Assembly: GCA_029264305.1 (NCBI GenBank)
Contig: JARICA010000008.1
Location: forward strand, 1-64,000
Reading direction: 5' to 3'
DNA length: 64,000 nucleotides
From: Faecalimonas sp.
GTDB taxonomy: Bacteria; Bacillota; Clostridia; Lachnospirales; Lachnospiraceae
Shown here: positions 24,275 through 32,688 of the stretch, piece after piece
How positions within the stretch are numbered: the stretch's first letter is position 1
Layout: each line of letters begins with the position of its first letter
Translations under genes and position numbers: made by a program
The notes under the pieces: model-generated
Told to the model about the DNA's origin: nothing
Database searches by the model: none
What the model saw: only the letters and a program-made list of their open reading frames with translations

Positions 24275-25592
24275 TTTTGTTGGAGTTATCGAAAATGAAT
24301 GTTTAGAGTTAGAGTATATTTCAACAATTTTAAAAGAAAAAGGGTATACAGTATATTTATATGATGGACAAGTGGAACAACAATCTGTTGCAACTGCGAT
24401 AAATAAATATAAACCCAATATTGTATATGTTTGTGGAAGAACAAGACAAGAGAATTTTATGTTGGAATATTGTAAACAAGCAAAAGAGTATAGCGTAAAT
24501 ACAATAACAATTATTGGTGGGTTGCATGCGCAATTATGTTATGAAAGAATGTATAAACCGTATGTTGATTATATATTAACTACATTTGATATTTACAAGA
24601 TATTAGATATCATTGATTATGCGTATAATAGTAAAAAAATCGAATTACAACAAATAGAGGGAATTTGTTACAAAGAAAATAATGTATGGAAAAAGAATAT
24701 AAGCAGGGCATTTGATATAAATAAATTGCCATTACCAGACAGATCGTATTTTTATGAGCATCCCCAAAATTACAGATATTTAGAGCTAGAACATTCTGCG
24801 TGGGTAAGAACAGCATATAGTTGTCCGTATCGTTGTAGTTTTTGTCATAGAAATAAAATGAATTCAAGTACATATGTGTGTAGAGAAATAAAAGATGTTG
24901 TCTATGAAATAGAGCATATTCAATCAAATCATATATATATTGTAGACGATGATTTTCTGTTTAATATAGATAGATTGAAACAATTTGTGAAATTAATAAA
25001 AGAGAAAAACATTAAAAAGAAATATATTTGTTATGGAAGAGCGGATTTTATTGTAGAAAATGAGGCTTTTATGAAAGAGTTAAAAGATATAGGTTTGTAC
25101 TATGTTTTAGTGGGATTAGAAGCGATTCATGATGGGCAATTAAAAAAGTATAACAAAAAATCAAGTGTATATAACAATAGTAAAAGTATTGAAATTTGCA
25201 ATCATTTAGGAATAAACATTATGGGAATGTTTATAGTAGATTTGACTTATTCAGCAGTAGATTTTCGTAATTTATATAAATGGATCAAACAACATCAGTT
25301 AAAACATGTTGCCATTTCAATATTTACTCCAGAAATGTGTACAGAAACATATGACAGATATAAAGATAGATTAATTACAGATAATCCTTCCCATTGGGAT
25401 TATTTACATTTAGTAGCATCTCCAAGTAAATTGAGTGTAAAGAAATATTATTTTTGTTATTATAAATTATTAATTAAGTTATTCATTAAAGCAAAAAAAG
25501 AAGGAGTATATGATTTTATAAATTATGGAGATTATATTAAATCTTTTGTAGGTAATATATTTAAGGCGAAAAGGGACAATGATGATGAATAA
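24213..25592 (+). CDS. B12-binding-domain radical SAM enzyme
   Basis: A 459-residue class B type radical SAM protein. Residues 1-140 form a cobalamin-binding-like Rossmann domain (LIVLLIHPE, then LELEYISTILKEKGYTVYLYDG). The radical SAM barrel carries C204-x3-C208-x2-C211 (SCPYRCSFCHR). A lysine-rich C-terminal segment may contact membrane. Relatives methylate carbon or phosphorus centres or modify lipids; Fom3 of fosfomycin synthesis methylates cytidylylated 2-hydroxyethylphosphonate, an intermediate this operon is predicted to make. Fom3 identity is not claimed: lipid tailoring is equally possible. The ribosome site GAGGAGG lies inside the preceding gene. Confidence 0.88.
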   Translation: MQKESLIVLLIHPEISRTKYNFVGVIENECLELEYISTILKEKGYTVYLYDGQVEQQSVATAINKYKPNIVYVCGRTRQENFMLEYCKQAKEYSVNTITIIGGLHAQLCYERMYKPYVDYILTTFDIYKILDIIDYAYNSKKIELQQIEGICYKENNVWKKNISRAFDINKLPLPDRSYFYEHPQNYRYLELEHSAWVRTAYSCPYRCSFCHRNKMNSSTYVCREIKDVVYEIEHIQSNHIYIVDDDFLFNIDRLKQFVKLIKEKNIKKKYICYGRADFIVENEAFMKELKDIGLYYVLVGLEAIHDGQLKKYNKKSSVYNNSKSIEICNHLGINIMGMFIVDLTYSAVDFRNLYKWIKQHQLKHVAISIFTPEMCTETYDRYKDRLITDNPSHWDYLHLVASPSKLSVKKYYFCYYKLLIKLFIKAKKEGVYDFINYGDYIKSFVGNIFKAKRDNDDE

Positions 25593-26265
25593 AACAAAAG
25601 AAGAAGAAAAGATAAAAAAAATTATTCCAAGTAAATTAGAAACAGGATTTCAACAATTCTTATATAAGACATTGGGGACACGGATACCTAAAAATATGAC
25701 ACCGAATCAGATTACTTTAATAGGAGCAATTGGAGGATTAGTCGGAATTTTATGTGCATTTTTGTCTAAATTAAATCCGTTATTTTTGGTAGGAACGATT
25801 TTAGGAATTATTTGTCATTTAATTTGTGATGATTTGGATGGATATGTTGCTAGAACTAGGAATATGTCATCAAAGGCAGGTAGTTATTTCGATTTACTGA
25901 CAGATATATTACATATAACATATTTGATTATAGCATTGGCATTTGCAGGTTTTATTAGTTTTGAAATTGCGTTGTTTTTAACACCGGTGTATGCGTTAAT
26001 TATATTTACTGCTATGAATTATATTTTATACTTAAAAGAATTTTTATTTCCAAGGCTGGGTCCAATTGAAACACATTTATTTTTTATAATTATATGTATA
26101 GGAAGCATATTCGTGGGAAAGAACCCAGTATTTACTTTTATTGGATTTCGTTTTAAATTTGCTGATATATTCTGTATTGTTGGTGGAAGTCCAATGTATT
26201 ATGAAATGATACGATTACAAATACAATTATTTAAGAGATTAAGAGTAGAAACAAAGAAGGAATAA
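25579..26265 (+). CDS. CDP-alcohol phosphotransferase
   Basis: A 228-residue integral membrane enzyme of about six helices. The complete CDP-alcohol phosphatidyltransferase motif is present: D84, D87-G88, A91-R92, G101, D105 and D109. These enzymes displace CMP from a CDP- or CMP-activated alcohol by another hydroxyl, as in ethanolamine phosphotransferase. Neighbouring genes are predicted to make a CMP-activated phosphonate, so the natural reaction here would be transfer of that phosphonate to diacylglycerol or a similar lipid. It overlaps the radical SAM gene by 14 bases. Alternatives are ordinary phospholipid synthases such as PgsA or PssA, but the operon argues against this. Confidence 0.93.
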   Translation: MMMNKTKEEEKIKKIIPSKLETGFQQFLYKTLGTRIPKNMTPNQITLIGAIGGLVGILCAFLSKLNPLFLVGTILGIICHLICDDLDGYVARTRNMSSKAGSYFDLLTDILHITYLIIALAFAGFISFEIALFLTPVYALIIFTAMNYILYLKEFLFPRLGPIETHLFFIIICIGSIFVGKNPVFTFIGFRFKFADIFCIVGGSPMYYEMIRLQIQLFKRLRVETKKE

Positions 26266-26272
26266 TAAAAGG

Positions 26273-26917
26273 ATGAGCAAAGATGAAGAGATATATATCG
26301 TGTTAATAAAAGCGTTGACAGGTTTAGGAAAATGTAGTAGATGGTTGGATGCATATGAATATACACATATTGCAGTTTCTTTAGATAAAGAATTAAAAAA
26401 TTTTGCAACTTTTTCAAGGAAACAACATTTCTCTCCTTTTTGTGCTGGATTTATGTATGAAAAGAGAGAACATTATGTTTTTGGAAAAAATAAAACAGTT
26501 AAGATGAAAGTGTTTAAAATACCTGTTTCTAAAGAAGAAAAGGATAGAATTACGAATTATATAAATAGGATTGAAAAGGATGAAGAATATGTTTTCAATT
26601 TGTATTCTATGCTGACAATGCCTTTTTTACACGGAATAAAGATATATAAGGCTCATAATTGTATGTCTTTTGTAGGGAAAATCATAGAATTAAGCAATGT
26701 AGTACAAATGAAAAAGGAAAGTTATCGATATAATATTAAAGAAATGGATGCGTTGTTAGTAAATTATTTTTATAAAGAGTATGATTTAACAAAAGAGAAA
26801 GATGATAAGGAATATATGAGAAAAGTCGGTATTTTAGAAAACATAAAATGGTTTTTAAAATTAAATAGTATACTTATATATAGACTATTATTTAAGAGGA
26901 AGGAGCATTATGAATAA
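26273..26917 (+). CDS. permuted NlpC/P60 (papain-like) protein, possible lipid acyl-transfer enzyme
   Basis: A 214-residue protein without a signal peptide. Near the start is YTHIAVSLD with His32, and later AHNCMSFV with Cys130, the order expected for circularly permuted NlpC/P60 folds (His before Cys, as in YiiX-like and LRAT-like families). Known members of the permuted group include LRAT-type lipid acyltransferases and lipid-associated hydrolases. A basic C-terminus with a hydrophobic helix (WFLKLNSILIYRLLFKR) may hold it on the membrane. It lies between the CDP-alcohol transferase and pepM genes. Acylation or deacylation of the phosphonolipid would fit, but this is an inference from two motifs. 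Confidence 0.6.
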   Translation: MSKDEEIYIVLIKALTGLGKCSRWLDAYEYTHIAVSLDKELKNFATFSRKQHFSPFCAGFMYEKREHYVFGKNKTVKMKVFKIPVSKEEKDRITNYINRIEKDEEYVFNLYSMLTMPFLHGIKIYKAHNCMSFVGKIIELSNVVQMKKESYRYNIKEMDALLVNYFYKEYDLTKEKDDKEYMRKVGILENIKWFLKLNSILIYRLLFKRKEHYE

Positions 26918-27794
26918 TCTGCCTGAAATAAGAAGGAGTAAATTAAAAAAAATATTACATGAAAAGAAAAATATAAGAGTAATGGAAGCTTCTAACGGGT
27001 TAACTGGCTTGATTGTAGAAAATACGAAAGTAGATGGAAAAGAATATGATGCCATGTGGATTAGTTCGCTTTGTGATTCCACACTGAAAGGGAAATTAGA
27101 TAATGAAGTCGTTGATTTTACAAGTAGAATATGTACAGTGAATGAGATCATGGAAGTGACAACAAAACCAATGATATTAGACGGAGATACAGGTGGAAAG
27201 TTAGAACATTTTGTAGAACACATAAAATTGCTAGAGAGAATCGGTGTTTCTGCAATTATTATTGAAGATAAAAAGGGATTAAAACAAAATTCCATTTTAG
27301 GTAATAAAGTGGAGCAGTTATTAGAAGACAAAGAAATTTTTGCAGAAAAAATACGAAAAGGGAAAGAGGCATTATTAACAGAGGATTTCATGATATTTGC
27401 TAGAATAGAAAGTTTTATAGCAGATAAAGATATAAAAGATGCATTGGATAGAGCAGAAACGTATGTAAATGCAGGTGCAGATGGAATAATGATTCATAGT
27501 TATAAAAAAGATGGGAAAGAAATAATCGATTTTTTAAACGTATTCAAAAAAAGACATCCGAATATTATTACAATAGTAGTACCTACAACATATTCCCACT
27601 TTTGTGAAAGTGAGTTAAATGCGTATGGAGCAAATATTATTATATATGCAAATCATCTATTAAGAAGTTCATATGCAGCTATGATAAAAACTGCAAAAAG
27701 AATTTTGAAAGATGAAAGTTGTGATGTTGCAAGTAAAGAAGATTGTATATCAATGAAAGAAATATTGGGATTAATAGGAGATAGCAATGATTGA
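26910..27794 (+). CDS. pepM: phosphoenolpyruvate phosphomutase
   Basis: A 294-residue enzyme of the isocitrate lyase superfamily that converts phosphoenolpyruvate to phosphonopyruvate, the entry to almost all natural phosphonates. The metal-binding loop DGDTGG lies at residues 91-96. The diagnostic PEP mutase gating loop EDKKGLKQNS at 119-128 agrees with EDKxxxxxNS, which separates the mutase from lyases. The barrel continues with ARIESFIA and NAGADGIMIHS. It overlaps the gene before it by eight bases and the decarboxylase after it by eight, so the three are coupled. The decarboxylase neighbour is needed because the mutase equilibrium strongly favours phosphoenolpyruvate. Confidence 0.95.
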   Translation: MNNLPEIRRSKLKKILHEKKNIRVMEASNGLTGLIVENTKVDGKEYDAMWISSLCDSTLKGKLDNEVVDFTSRICTVNEIMEVTTKPMILDGDTGGKLEHFVEHIKLLERIGVSAIIIEDKKGLKQNSILGNKVEQLLEDKEIFAEKIRKGKEALLTEDFMIFARIESFIADKDIKDALDRAETYVNAGADGIMIHSYKKDGKEIIDFLNVFKKRHPNIITIVVPTTYSHFCESELNAYGANIIIYANHLLRSSYAAMIKTAKRILKDESCDVASKEDCISMKEILGLIGDSND

Positions 27795-28902
27795 TACAAA
27801 AAAGTTTTATAATTGTTTAATACAGCATAAGTTTGATTTTTTTACAGGAGTTCCAGATTCATTATTAAAAGAATTATGTCTTTGTATCAAAGATTTATCT
27901 TTGCCAGAAAAAAATATTATTGCAGCAAATGAAGGAAATGCAGTAGCAATTGCTAGTGGCTATCATATAGCTACTAAAAATTATGGTGTAGTATATATGC
28001 AGAATTCAGGTTTGGGAAATGCAATCAATCCATTACTTTCCTTGGCGGATGAACAAGTATATGAAATACCGATGTTATTTATTATTGGTTATAGAGGTGA
28101 ACCTAATGTAAAAGATGAGCCACAACATAAGAAACAAGGGGAGTTGACATTACCTCTTTTAGATGCATTAGGAATGAAATATGTAATTTTAGAAGAACAA
28201 TTTGAAGAGCAAATAGAATTTTGCAGAAATTATGTGGAGTTAACTCATAAATCAATTGCTATTATCGTGAAAAAGGATACATTTGCAAAATACCCGAAGG
28301 AAATGGTAAATCAGAACAAGAATAAAATTAGCAGAGAAGAAGCATTGGAGATGATTATAACAAAGTTAAAAGAGGATGAATATATTGTTTCAACCACAGG
28401 AAAAACGTCCAGAGAAATTTTTGAATTGAGAGAAAAACACAATATGTCTCATGAAAATGATTTTTTAACGGTTGGTTCTATGGGGCACACATCGTCTTTA
28501 GCATTTGGAATGAGTTTATTTACAGAGAAAAATATATATTGCATTGATGGGGATGGTTCTTTGATTATGCATTTAGGTGGATTGGCAGTGGCAGTACAAA
28601 CGGCAAAAGAAAATTTCAAATATATACTGATCAATAATGGATGTCATGAATCTGTAGGTAAACAGCCAACGATCTCATATAAGCTTGATTTAAAAAATAT
28701 ATTTAGAGGGTTTGGGTTTGATGAGGTGTTAGAAGCGAATAGTATAGATGAAATAATGCTAGGAATAAAAATAATGAGAAAAAATGCAAAAGTGGCATTG
28801 ATTATTAATACAAACGAGACATCAAGAAAAGAGTTAGGTAGGCCAACATTGACACCAAAAGAAAATAAGGAAATATTTCAGGAAAAGTTAAGGGGCAATT
28901 AA
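27787..28902 (+). CDS. aepY: phosphonopyruvate decarboxylase
   Basis: A 371-residue thiamine diphosphate enzyme giving phosphonoacetaldehyde from phosphonopyruvate. The N-terminal domain has FFTGVPDSLLKEL and NEGNAVAIASGYHIATKN with the essential Glu for the cofactor. The C-terminal domain carries the metal/TPP site IDGDGSLIMHLGG and INNGCHESVGKQPT, which is typical for Ppd (Fom2, AepY). Length is normal. It removes CO2 and so pulls the PEP mutase reaction forward. The next gene starts three bases after its stop. Confidence 0.95.
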   Translation: MIDTKKFYNCLIQHKFDFFTGVPDSLLKELCLCIKDLSLPEKNIIAANEGNAVAIASGYHIATKNYGVVYMQNSGLGNAINPLLSLADEQVYEIPMLFIIGYRGEPNVKDEPQHKKQGELTLPLLDALGMKYVILEEQFEEQIEFCRNYVELTHKSIAIIVKKDTFAKYPKEMVNQNKNKISREEALEMIITKLKEDEYIVSTTGKTSREIFELREKHNMSHENDFLTVGSMGHTSSLAFGMSLFTEKNIYCIDGDGSLIMHLGGLAVAVQTAKENFKYILINNGCHESVGKQPTISYKLDLKNIFRGFGFDEVLEANSIDEIMLGIKIMRKNAKVALIINTNETSRKELGRPTLTPKENKEIFQEKLRGN

Positions 28903-28904
28903 AA

Positions 28905-30689
28905 ATGAAAGCAGTTATTTTCAATTCCGGTTTGGGAAGTAGACTTGGTGAACTTACGAAAGAAAAACCGAAATGTATGTTAAAACTATATAATGGAGAA
29001 ACTATTTTTGAAAGGCAAATTAGAATACTAAGCGAATGTGGGATAGAAAATTTTGTAGTTACTACAGGACCATATAAAGAACAATTATGGGACGTTGCAA
29101 AGGAGTATAGTCAATTAAACATTACTTTTGTAGAGAACGAAGAGTATAAAAATACGAACTACATAGTTTCTATGAAAAAAGCAGAAAAATTTATAGATGA
29201 TTCTGTTTTATTACTGCATGGAGATCTTGTGTTTAATAAAGGATTAATAAAAAAGATTTTAAGTGATAACAGAAAATCACTCTGTCTATTTAATGAAGAA
29301 AAATCTTTGCCAGAAAAAGATTTTAAAGGAAGATTTTTAAACAATAAATTACAAGAAGTATCTGTAGCAATCTTTGATCAAGATTGCTATGCTTTTCAAC
29401 CATTATATAAATTAAGTAAACGCAATGTAGAAAAATGGAAAGAAGAAGTTTCTAGGGTTGTCGAGAGCGGACGGGTAAAAACATACGCAGAAACTGCACT
29501 AAATACTATTCTAGATACAATGGAAATTAGTGGATTTTCTTATAAGAATGATTATATTGAAGAAATAGATAATAAAGAAGATTACGATAAAGTTTCAGGT
29601 GAAATTCAATTTTTTGATTATAGAGAACAAGAAATAATAAGGGATTCTTACACACAATATTTAAAAGAAAATATCCAGCCTTCAGACGAGGTGTTTGTTG
29701 TAAGTAGTAAAAGAATGAGAGAGGAAATAGAGAGTAAATTAAAGGGAAAACAGCTCACATTTTTTAATGATTTTTCTGCTAATCCAAAATATGAAGAAAT
29801 AAAACGAGGAGTTAAATTATTTAAAGAAAAGAGATATCAAAAGATGATTTCTCTCGGTGGAGGAAGTTCCATAGATGTTGCAAAGTGTATAAAATTATTT
29901 TCTACATTAAACAATGAGAATGATTTTTTACAAAAAAAATATAGATACAATCCTATTAAGCATATTGCAGTGCCGACTACAGCAGGAACGGGAAGTGAAT
30001 CAACTCAGCTAGCAGTGATGTATTATCATGGAGAGAAGTGTAGCATAGAGCATGGTTCGATACTTCCAGATGTAGCTGTTTTAGATTATACAATGCTAAA
30101 AACCTTATCTGACTATCAAAAAAAAGCTACGCTACTAGATGCATTATGTCAAGGAATAGAATCCTTTTGGGCAAGAGGAGCAACAGAAGAAAGCAAACAA
30201 TATGCAAAAAAATGTATCATATTGATTTTAGAAAATTATAAAGAGTATTTACAAAACAATTCGATCTCTGCAGAAAGAATTTTATTGGCGGCTAATTATA
30301 GTGGAAAAGCGATAAATATTTCAAGGACAACAGCACCTCATGCAATGAGTTATAAATTGACTACATTATATGGTATAAGTCATGGATATGCAGTTGCAAT
30401 GAGTTTAATACCTTGTTGGGAAATGTTATATGAGAAATCTAGTTCAAATAAAAAACTGCAAGATATTTTAGTTGCATTGTCAGAAGTTATGGGATGCACA
30501 AATATTCTTGAGAGTATTAGGAAAATTCAAAATATTATTAAAACGTTACAAGTTCCTCAAATAAATGTACAAGAGAAGGATATAGATAAGTTGGTTGCAA
30601 CAGTTTCGATTGAACGCTTGAGTAATAATCCAATTATTTTTAATGAAAATGAAATAAGAAAACTTTATGAGAATTTATATTTTGGATAG
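28905..30689 (+). CDS. fused nucleotidyltransferase / iron-type alcohol dehydrogenase (predicted CMP-hydroxyethylphosphonate synthesis)
   Basis: One 594-residue chain. Residues 1 to about 232 form a LicC/PntC-like sugar-phosphate-type nucleotidyltransferase (GLGSRLGELTKEKPKCML at 9-26, LLLHGDLVF, and the closing YIEEIDNKEDYDK). Residues about 245-594 form an Fe-type alcohol dehydrogenase: SLGGGSSIDVAKC, VPTTAGTGSES, then LLDALCQGIESFWA and the His pair in TTAPHAMSYKL and GISHGYAVA. The second metal ligand, usually His in DALxHA, is Gln. The dehydrogenase would reduce phosphonoacetaldehyde to 2-hydroxyethylphosphonate and the transferase would attach CMP. In known PntC fusions the partner is an aminotransferase, so this fusion implies a hydroxy rather than amino head group. 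Confidence 0.88.
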   Translation: MKAVIFNSGLGSRLGELTKEKPKCMLKLYNGETIFERQIRILSECGIENFVVTTGPYKEQLWDVAKEYSQLNITFVENEEYKNTNYIVSMKKAEKFIDDSVLLLHGDLVFNKGLIKKILSDNRKSLCLFNEEKSLPEKDFKGRFLNNKLQEVSVAIFDQDCYAFQPLYKLSKRNVEKWKEEVSRVVESGRVKTYAETALNTILDTMEISGFSYKNDYIEEIDNKEDYDKVSGEIQFFDYREQEIIRDSYTQYLKENIQPSDEVFVVSSKRMREEIESKLKGKQLTFFNDFSANPKYEEIKRGVKLFKEKRYQKMISLGGGSSIDVAKCIKLFSTLNNENDFLQKKYRYNPIKHIAVPTTAGTGSESTQLAVMYYHGEKCSIEHGSILPDVAVLDYTMLKTLSDYQKKATLLDALCQGIESFWARGATEESKQYAKKCIILILENYKEYLQNNSISAERILLAANYSGKAINISRTTAPHAMSYKLTTLYGISHGYAVAMSLIPCWEMLYEKSSSNKKLQDILVALSEVMGCTNILESIRKIQNIIKTLQVPQINVQEKDIDKLVATVSIERLSNNPIIFNENEIRKLYENLYFG

Positions 30690-30696
30690 AAATGTT

Positions 30697-30733
30697 AAGG
30701 CTATATAAAAAATGGACATATATAGCCTTTTAG
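30697..30733. terminator. terminator of the phosphonate operon
   Basis: A perfect 11-base stem AAGGCTATATA / TATATAGCCTT with an 11-base loop ends in TTTT. It lies between convergent genes and can act for both. Confidence 0.8.
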
Positions 30734-30740
30734 CATCTGA

Positions 30741-31193
30741 TTATAAAGGTTGCATCATTTCTAATATTATTCCATCAGGATCTTTGAAATAAAACGCTTT
30801 GCTTTTTCCAAATCCACTTGTTGTAAAATCAAAATCCTGAGGGGCAGATAAACATTCTACATGATGTTCTAGAAAATGATCATATATTTTATCAATATCC
30901 TTTGTGTAAAAACATAATTCAGAAATGGAAGTGCTAAAAAGATCTGCTTTTGTATTCTGAATTTCTGTATCTAAAAATTGAATCAGTTCTACAGGTGGCA
31001 TATGAAGTTCATCTGATCCATTTAAGTAGGCAACTCTTGCCTTGCAATTTTCCCTTTGGAATAGAATATCGGTTTCTTTTCCTTCCATAAGAATCTCACC
31101 TATAAATTGAAGACCTAAAATGTCTCGGTAAAATGCGATAGATTTGTCCAAATCGGATACGGTAAGCCCGACGTGATAAATTTGTCCAGTCAT
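30741..31193 (-). CDS. VOC (glyoxalase/bleomycin resistance) family protein
   Basis: A 150-residue protein of two beta-alpha-beta-beta-beta units. It starts IYHVGLTVSDLDKSIAFYRD and ends FYFKDPDGIILEMMQPL, both typical of VOC enzymes, with His7 and the Glu of ILEM as two likely metal ligands. Members include lactoylglutathione lyases, epimerases and drug-binding resistance proteins. Nothing in the sequence fixes the substrate. It stands alone, convergent to the phosphonate operon. FosX/FosA fosfomycin-resistance enzymes belong to the same superfamily, but I see no specific feature that supports this here. Its ribosome site is GAAGGGAA. Confidence 0.85.
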   Translation of the reverse strand: MTGQIYHVGLTVSDLDKSIAFYRDILGLQFIGEILMEGKETDILFQRENCKARVAYLNGSDELHMPPVELIQFLDTEIQNTKADLFSTSISELCFYTKDIDKIYDHFLEHHVECLSAPQDFDFTTSGFGKSKAFYFKDPDGIILEMMQPL

Positions 31194-31377
31194 TATATTC
31201 CCTTCTTTCTGTGGAGTATTGATTGTTTGATAGTAGTATTTTTAAGGGGAAATGTCAATAGAATTATGTAAGAGGAGTAGTGTTTTATGAGAATGAAGTG
31301 AAGTAAGAAAATATTGTGTTTTTTGTAGGTTTCATATATACTAGTACCATATGTGTAGTAATCATGGAGGAAAATAA

Positions 31378-32646
31378 ATGAAAATTAGAATAAAAAAAGG
31401 GATTGGACTATTCATAAGTGCAATTCTGTTTTTGCAATCAGGAGTGTATGCTCAAGCAACAGAACAATTATCTCCAGAGCAACAAAGAGAGGCAGATATA
31501 AATGCATCTTACAATAAAACGATAGAAAGTAATACTATTAAAGATTGGCCACAAGGGCCACAAGTTTACGGAGATTCTGCTATTGTTATGGATATGAAAA
31601 CAGGTGCCATTTTATATGAAAAGGGAATTGATGAACAAAGATATCCAGCTAGTATTACAAAAATTTTAACGGCTTTAGTTGCAATTGAAAATTCTAAACC
31701 AACAGATATGGTAAAATTTTCAGAAGAAAGTATTCAGTCATTACAACCTGGATATGCACATATTGCCATGAAGGCAGGAGAAGAAATTTCTATGAAAGAT
31801 GCGCTTCATGCGCTGATGTTAGCTTCAGCAAATGAGGTGGCTTACGCCATTGGTGAAACAGTAGGAGGAACCCATGAAAACTTTATCAAAATGATGAATG
31901 ATAAAGCAAAGAAACTAGGGTGTACACATACGCATTTTATCAATACAAATGGAATGTTTGATGAGCAACATTATACTTCTGCAAGAGATATGGCATTAAT
32001 TGCAAGAGCAGCGTTTAGTCATCAAGAATTATTGGATATTGTACAGACATTACAATATACCATTCAACCGACAAATATGGAAAGTCAACCTAGAATTTTC
32101 CAGCAGAAACATAAAATGCTTTTAAATGGGAAATATCATGACGATCGTTGTATTGGTGGAAAAACTGGTTATACAGAGAAAGCTTATAACACACTTGTTA
32201 CAGTGATGGAGCAAGGGGATATGGAAATTGTAGCAGTCATTATGCGATCACGTAAGGATACATTCCAAGATACAAAGAAAATCTGTGATTATGCTTTTAA
32301 TAATTTTAAAGAAGTAAATATTTCTGAAAATGAAACATCAAAGAAGATAAAAAACATAGAAAAAGATGCATGTGTAACTTTACCAAAAAATATGGATTTT
32401 GATATGTTAACGAAAACATATAAGAAAAACAAGGTAAATTATTGCTATGCAGGGAAAGTTGTTGGAGAAACAAAGGCAAAGATAGTAGATGGAAAAAAAG
32501 AAACAAAAAAAGAAGTAAAAAAGGAAACAGGAAATCCATTTTTGATGAAAATCATTATGGCAGTAATTATTATTTTAATTATTGGTTTTGTAATTCTGTT
32601 CATTTTAAAAAATACTAGCAGAAAGAAAAAAAGAAGAAAAAGATAG
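31378..32646 (+). CDS. D-alanyl-D-alanine carboxypeptidase (DacF/PBP5 type)
   Basis: A 422-residue penicillin-binding protein of peptidase family S11. A signal peptide (about residues 1-27) is followed by the catalytic domain with S92-ITK, S150-AN and GGKTGYT near residue 260. These trim the terminal D-Ala from peptidoglycan stem peptides. The protein continues through a PBP5-like C-terminal domain and a Lys-rich linker to a single hydrophobic helix (IIMAVIIILIIGFVILFIL) and a basic tail. So it is held by a C-terminal transmembrane segment instead of the usual amphipathic helix. AGGAGG-like AUCAUGGAGG precedes the start. Confidence 0.93.
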   Translation: MKIRIKKGIGLFISAILFLQSGVYAQATEQLSPEQQREADINASYNKTIESNTIKDWPQGPQVYGDSAIVMDMKTGAILYEKGIDEQRYPASITKILTALVAIENSKPTDMVKFSEESIQSLQPGYAHIAMKAGEEISMKDALHALMLASANEVAYAIGETVGGTHENFIKMMNDKAKKLGCTHTHFINTNGMFDEQHYTSARDMALIARAAFSHQELLDIVQTLQYTIQPTNMESQPRIFQQKHKMLLNGKYHDDRCIGGKTGYTEKAYNTLVTVMEQGDMEIVAVIMRSRKDTFQDTKKICDYAFNNFKEVNISENETSKKIKNIEKDACVTLPKNMDFDMLTKTYKKNKVNYCYAGKVVGETKAKIVDGKKETKKEVKKETGNPFLMKIIMAVIIILIIGFVILFILKNTSRKKKRRKR

Positions 32647-32654
32647 GAACAAGA

Positions 32655-32686
32655 AAAAGGAACTTCGCAATGGAAGTTCCTTTTGT
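32655..32686. terminator. bidirectional terminator
   Basis: A perfect 12-base stem AAAAGGAACTTC / GAAGTTCCTTTT with a six-base loop lies between the convergent carboxypeptidase and kinase-like genes. Confidence 0.85.
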
Positions 32687-32688
32687 AG

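Noticed and set aside
21915-30689. Fosfomycin biosynthetic cluster
   Set aside because: The early steps look similar, but there is no HppE (Fom4) epoxidase or phosphohydrolase, and the operon contains membrane lipid enzymes that fosfomycin clusters do not have.
30741-31193. FosX-type fosfomycin resistance enzyme
   Set aside because: It is a VOC protein next to phosphonate genes, but it is convergent, separately terminated and I see no FosX-specific residues.
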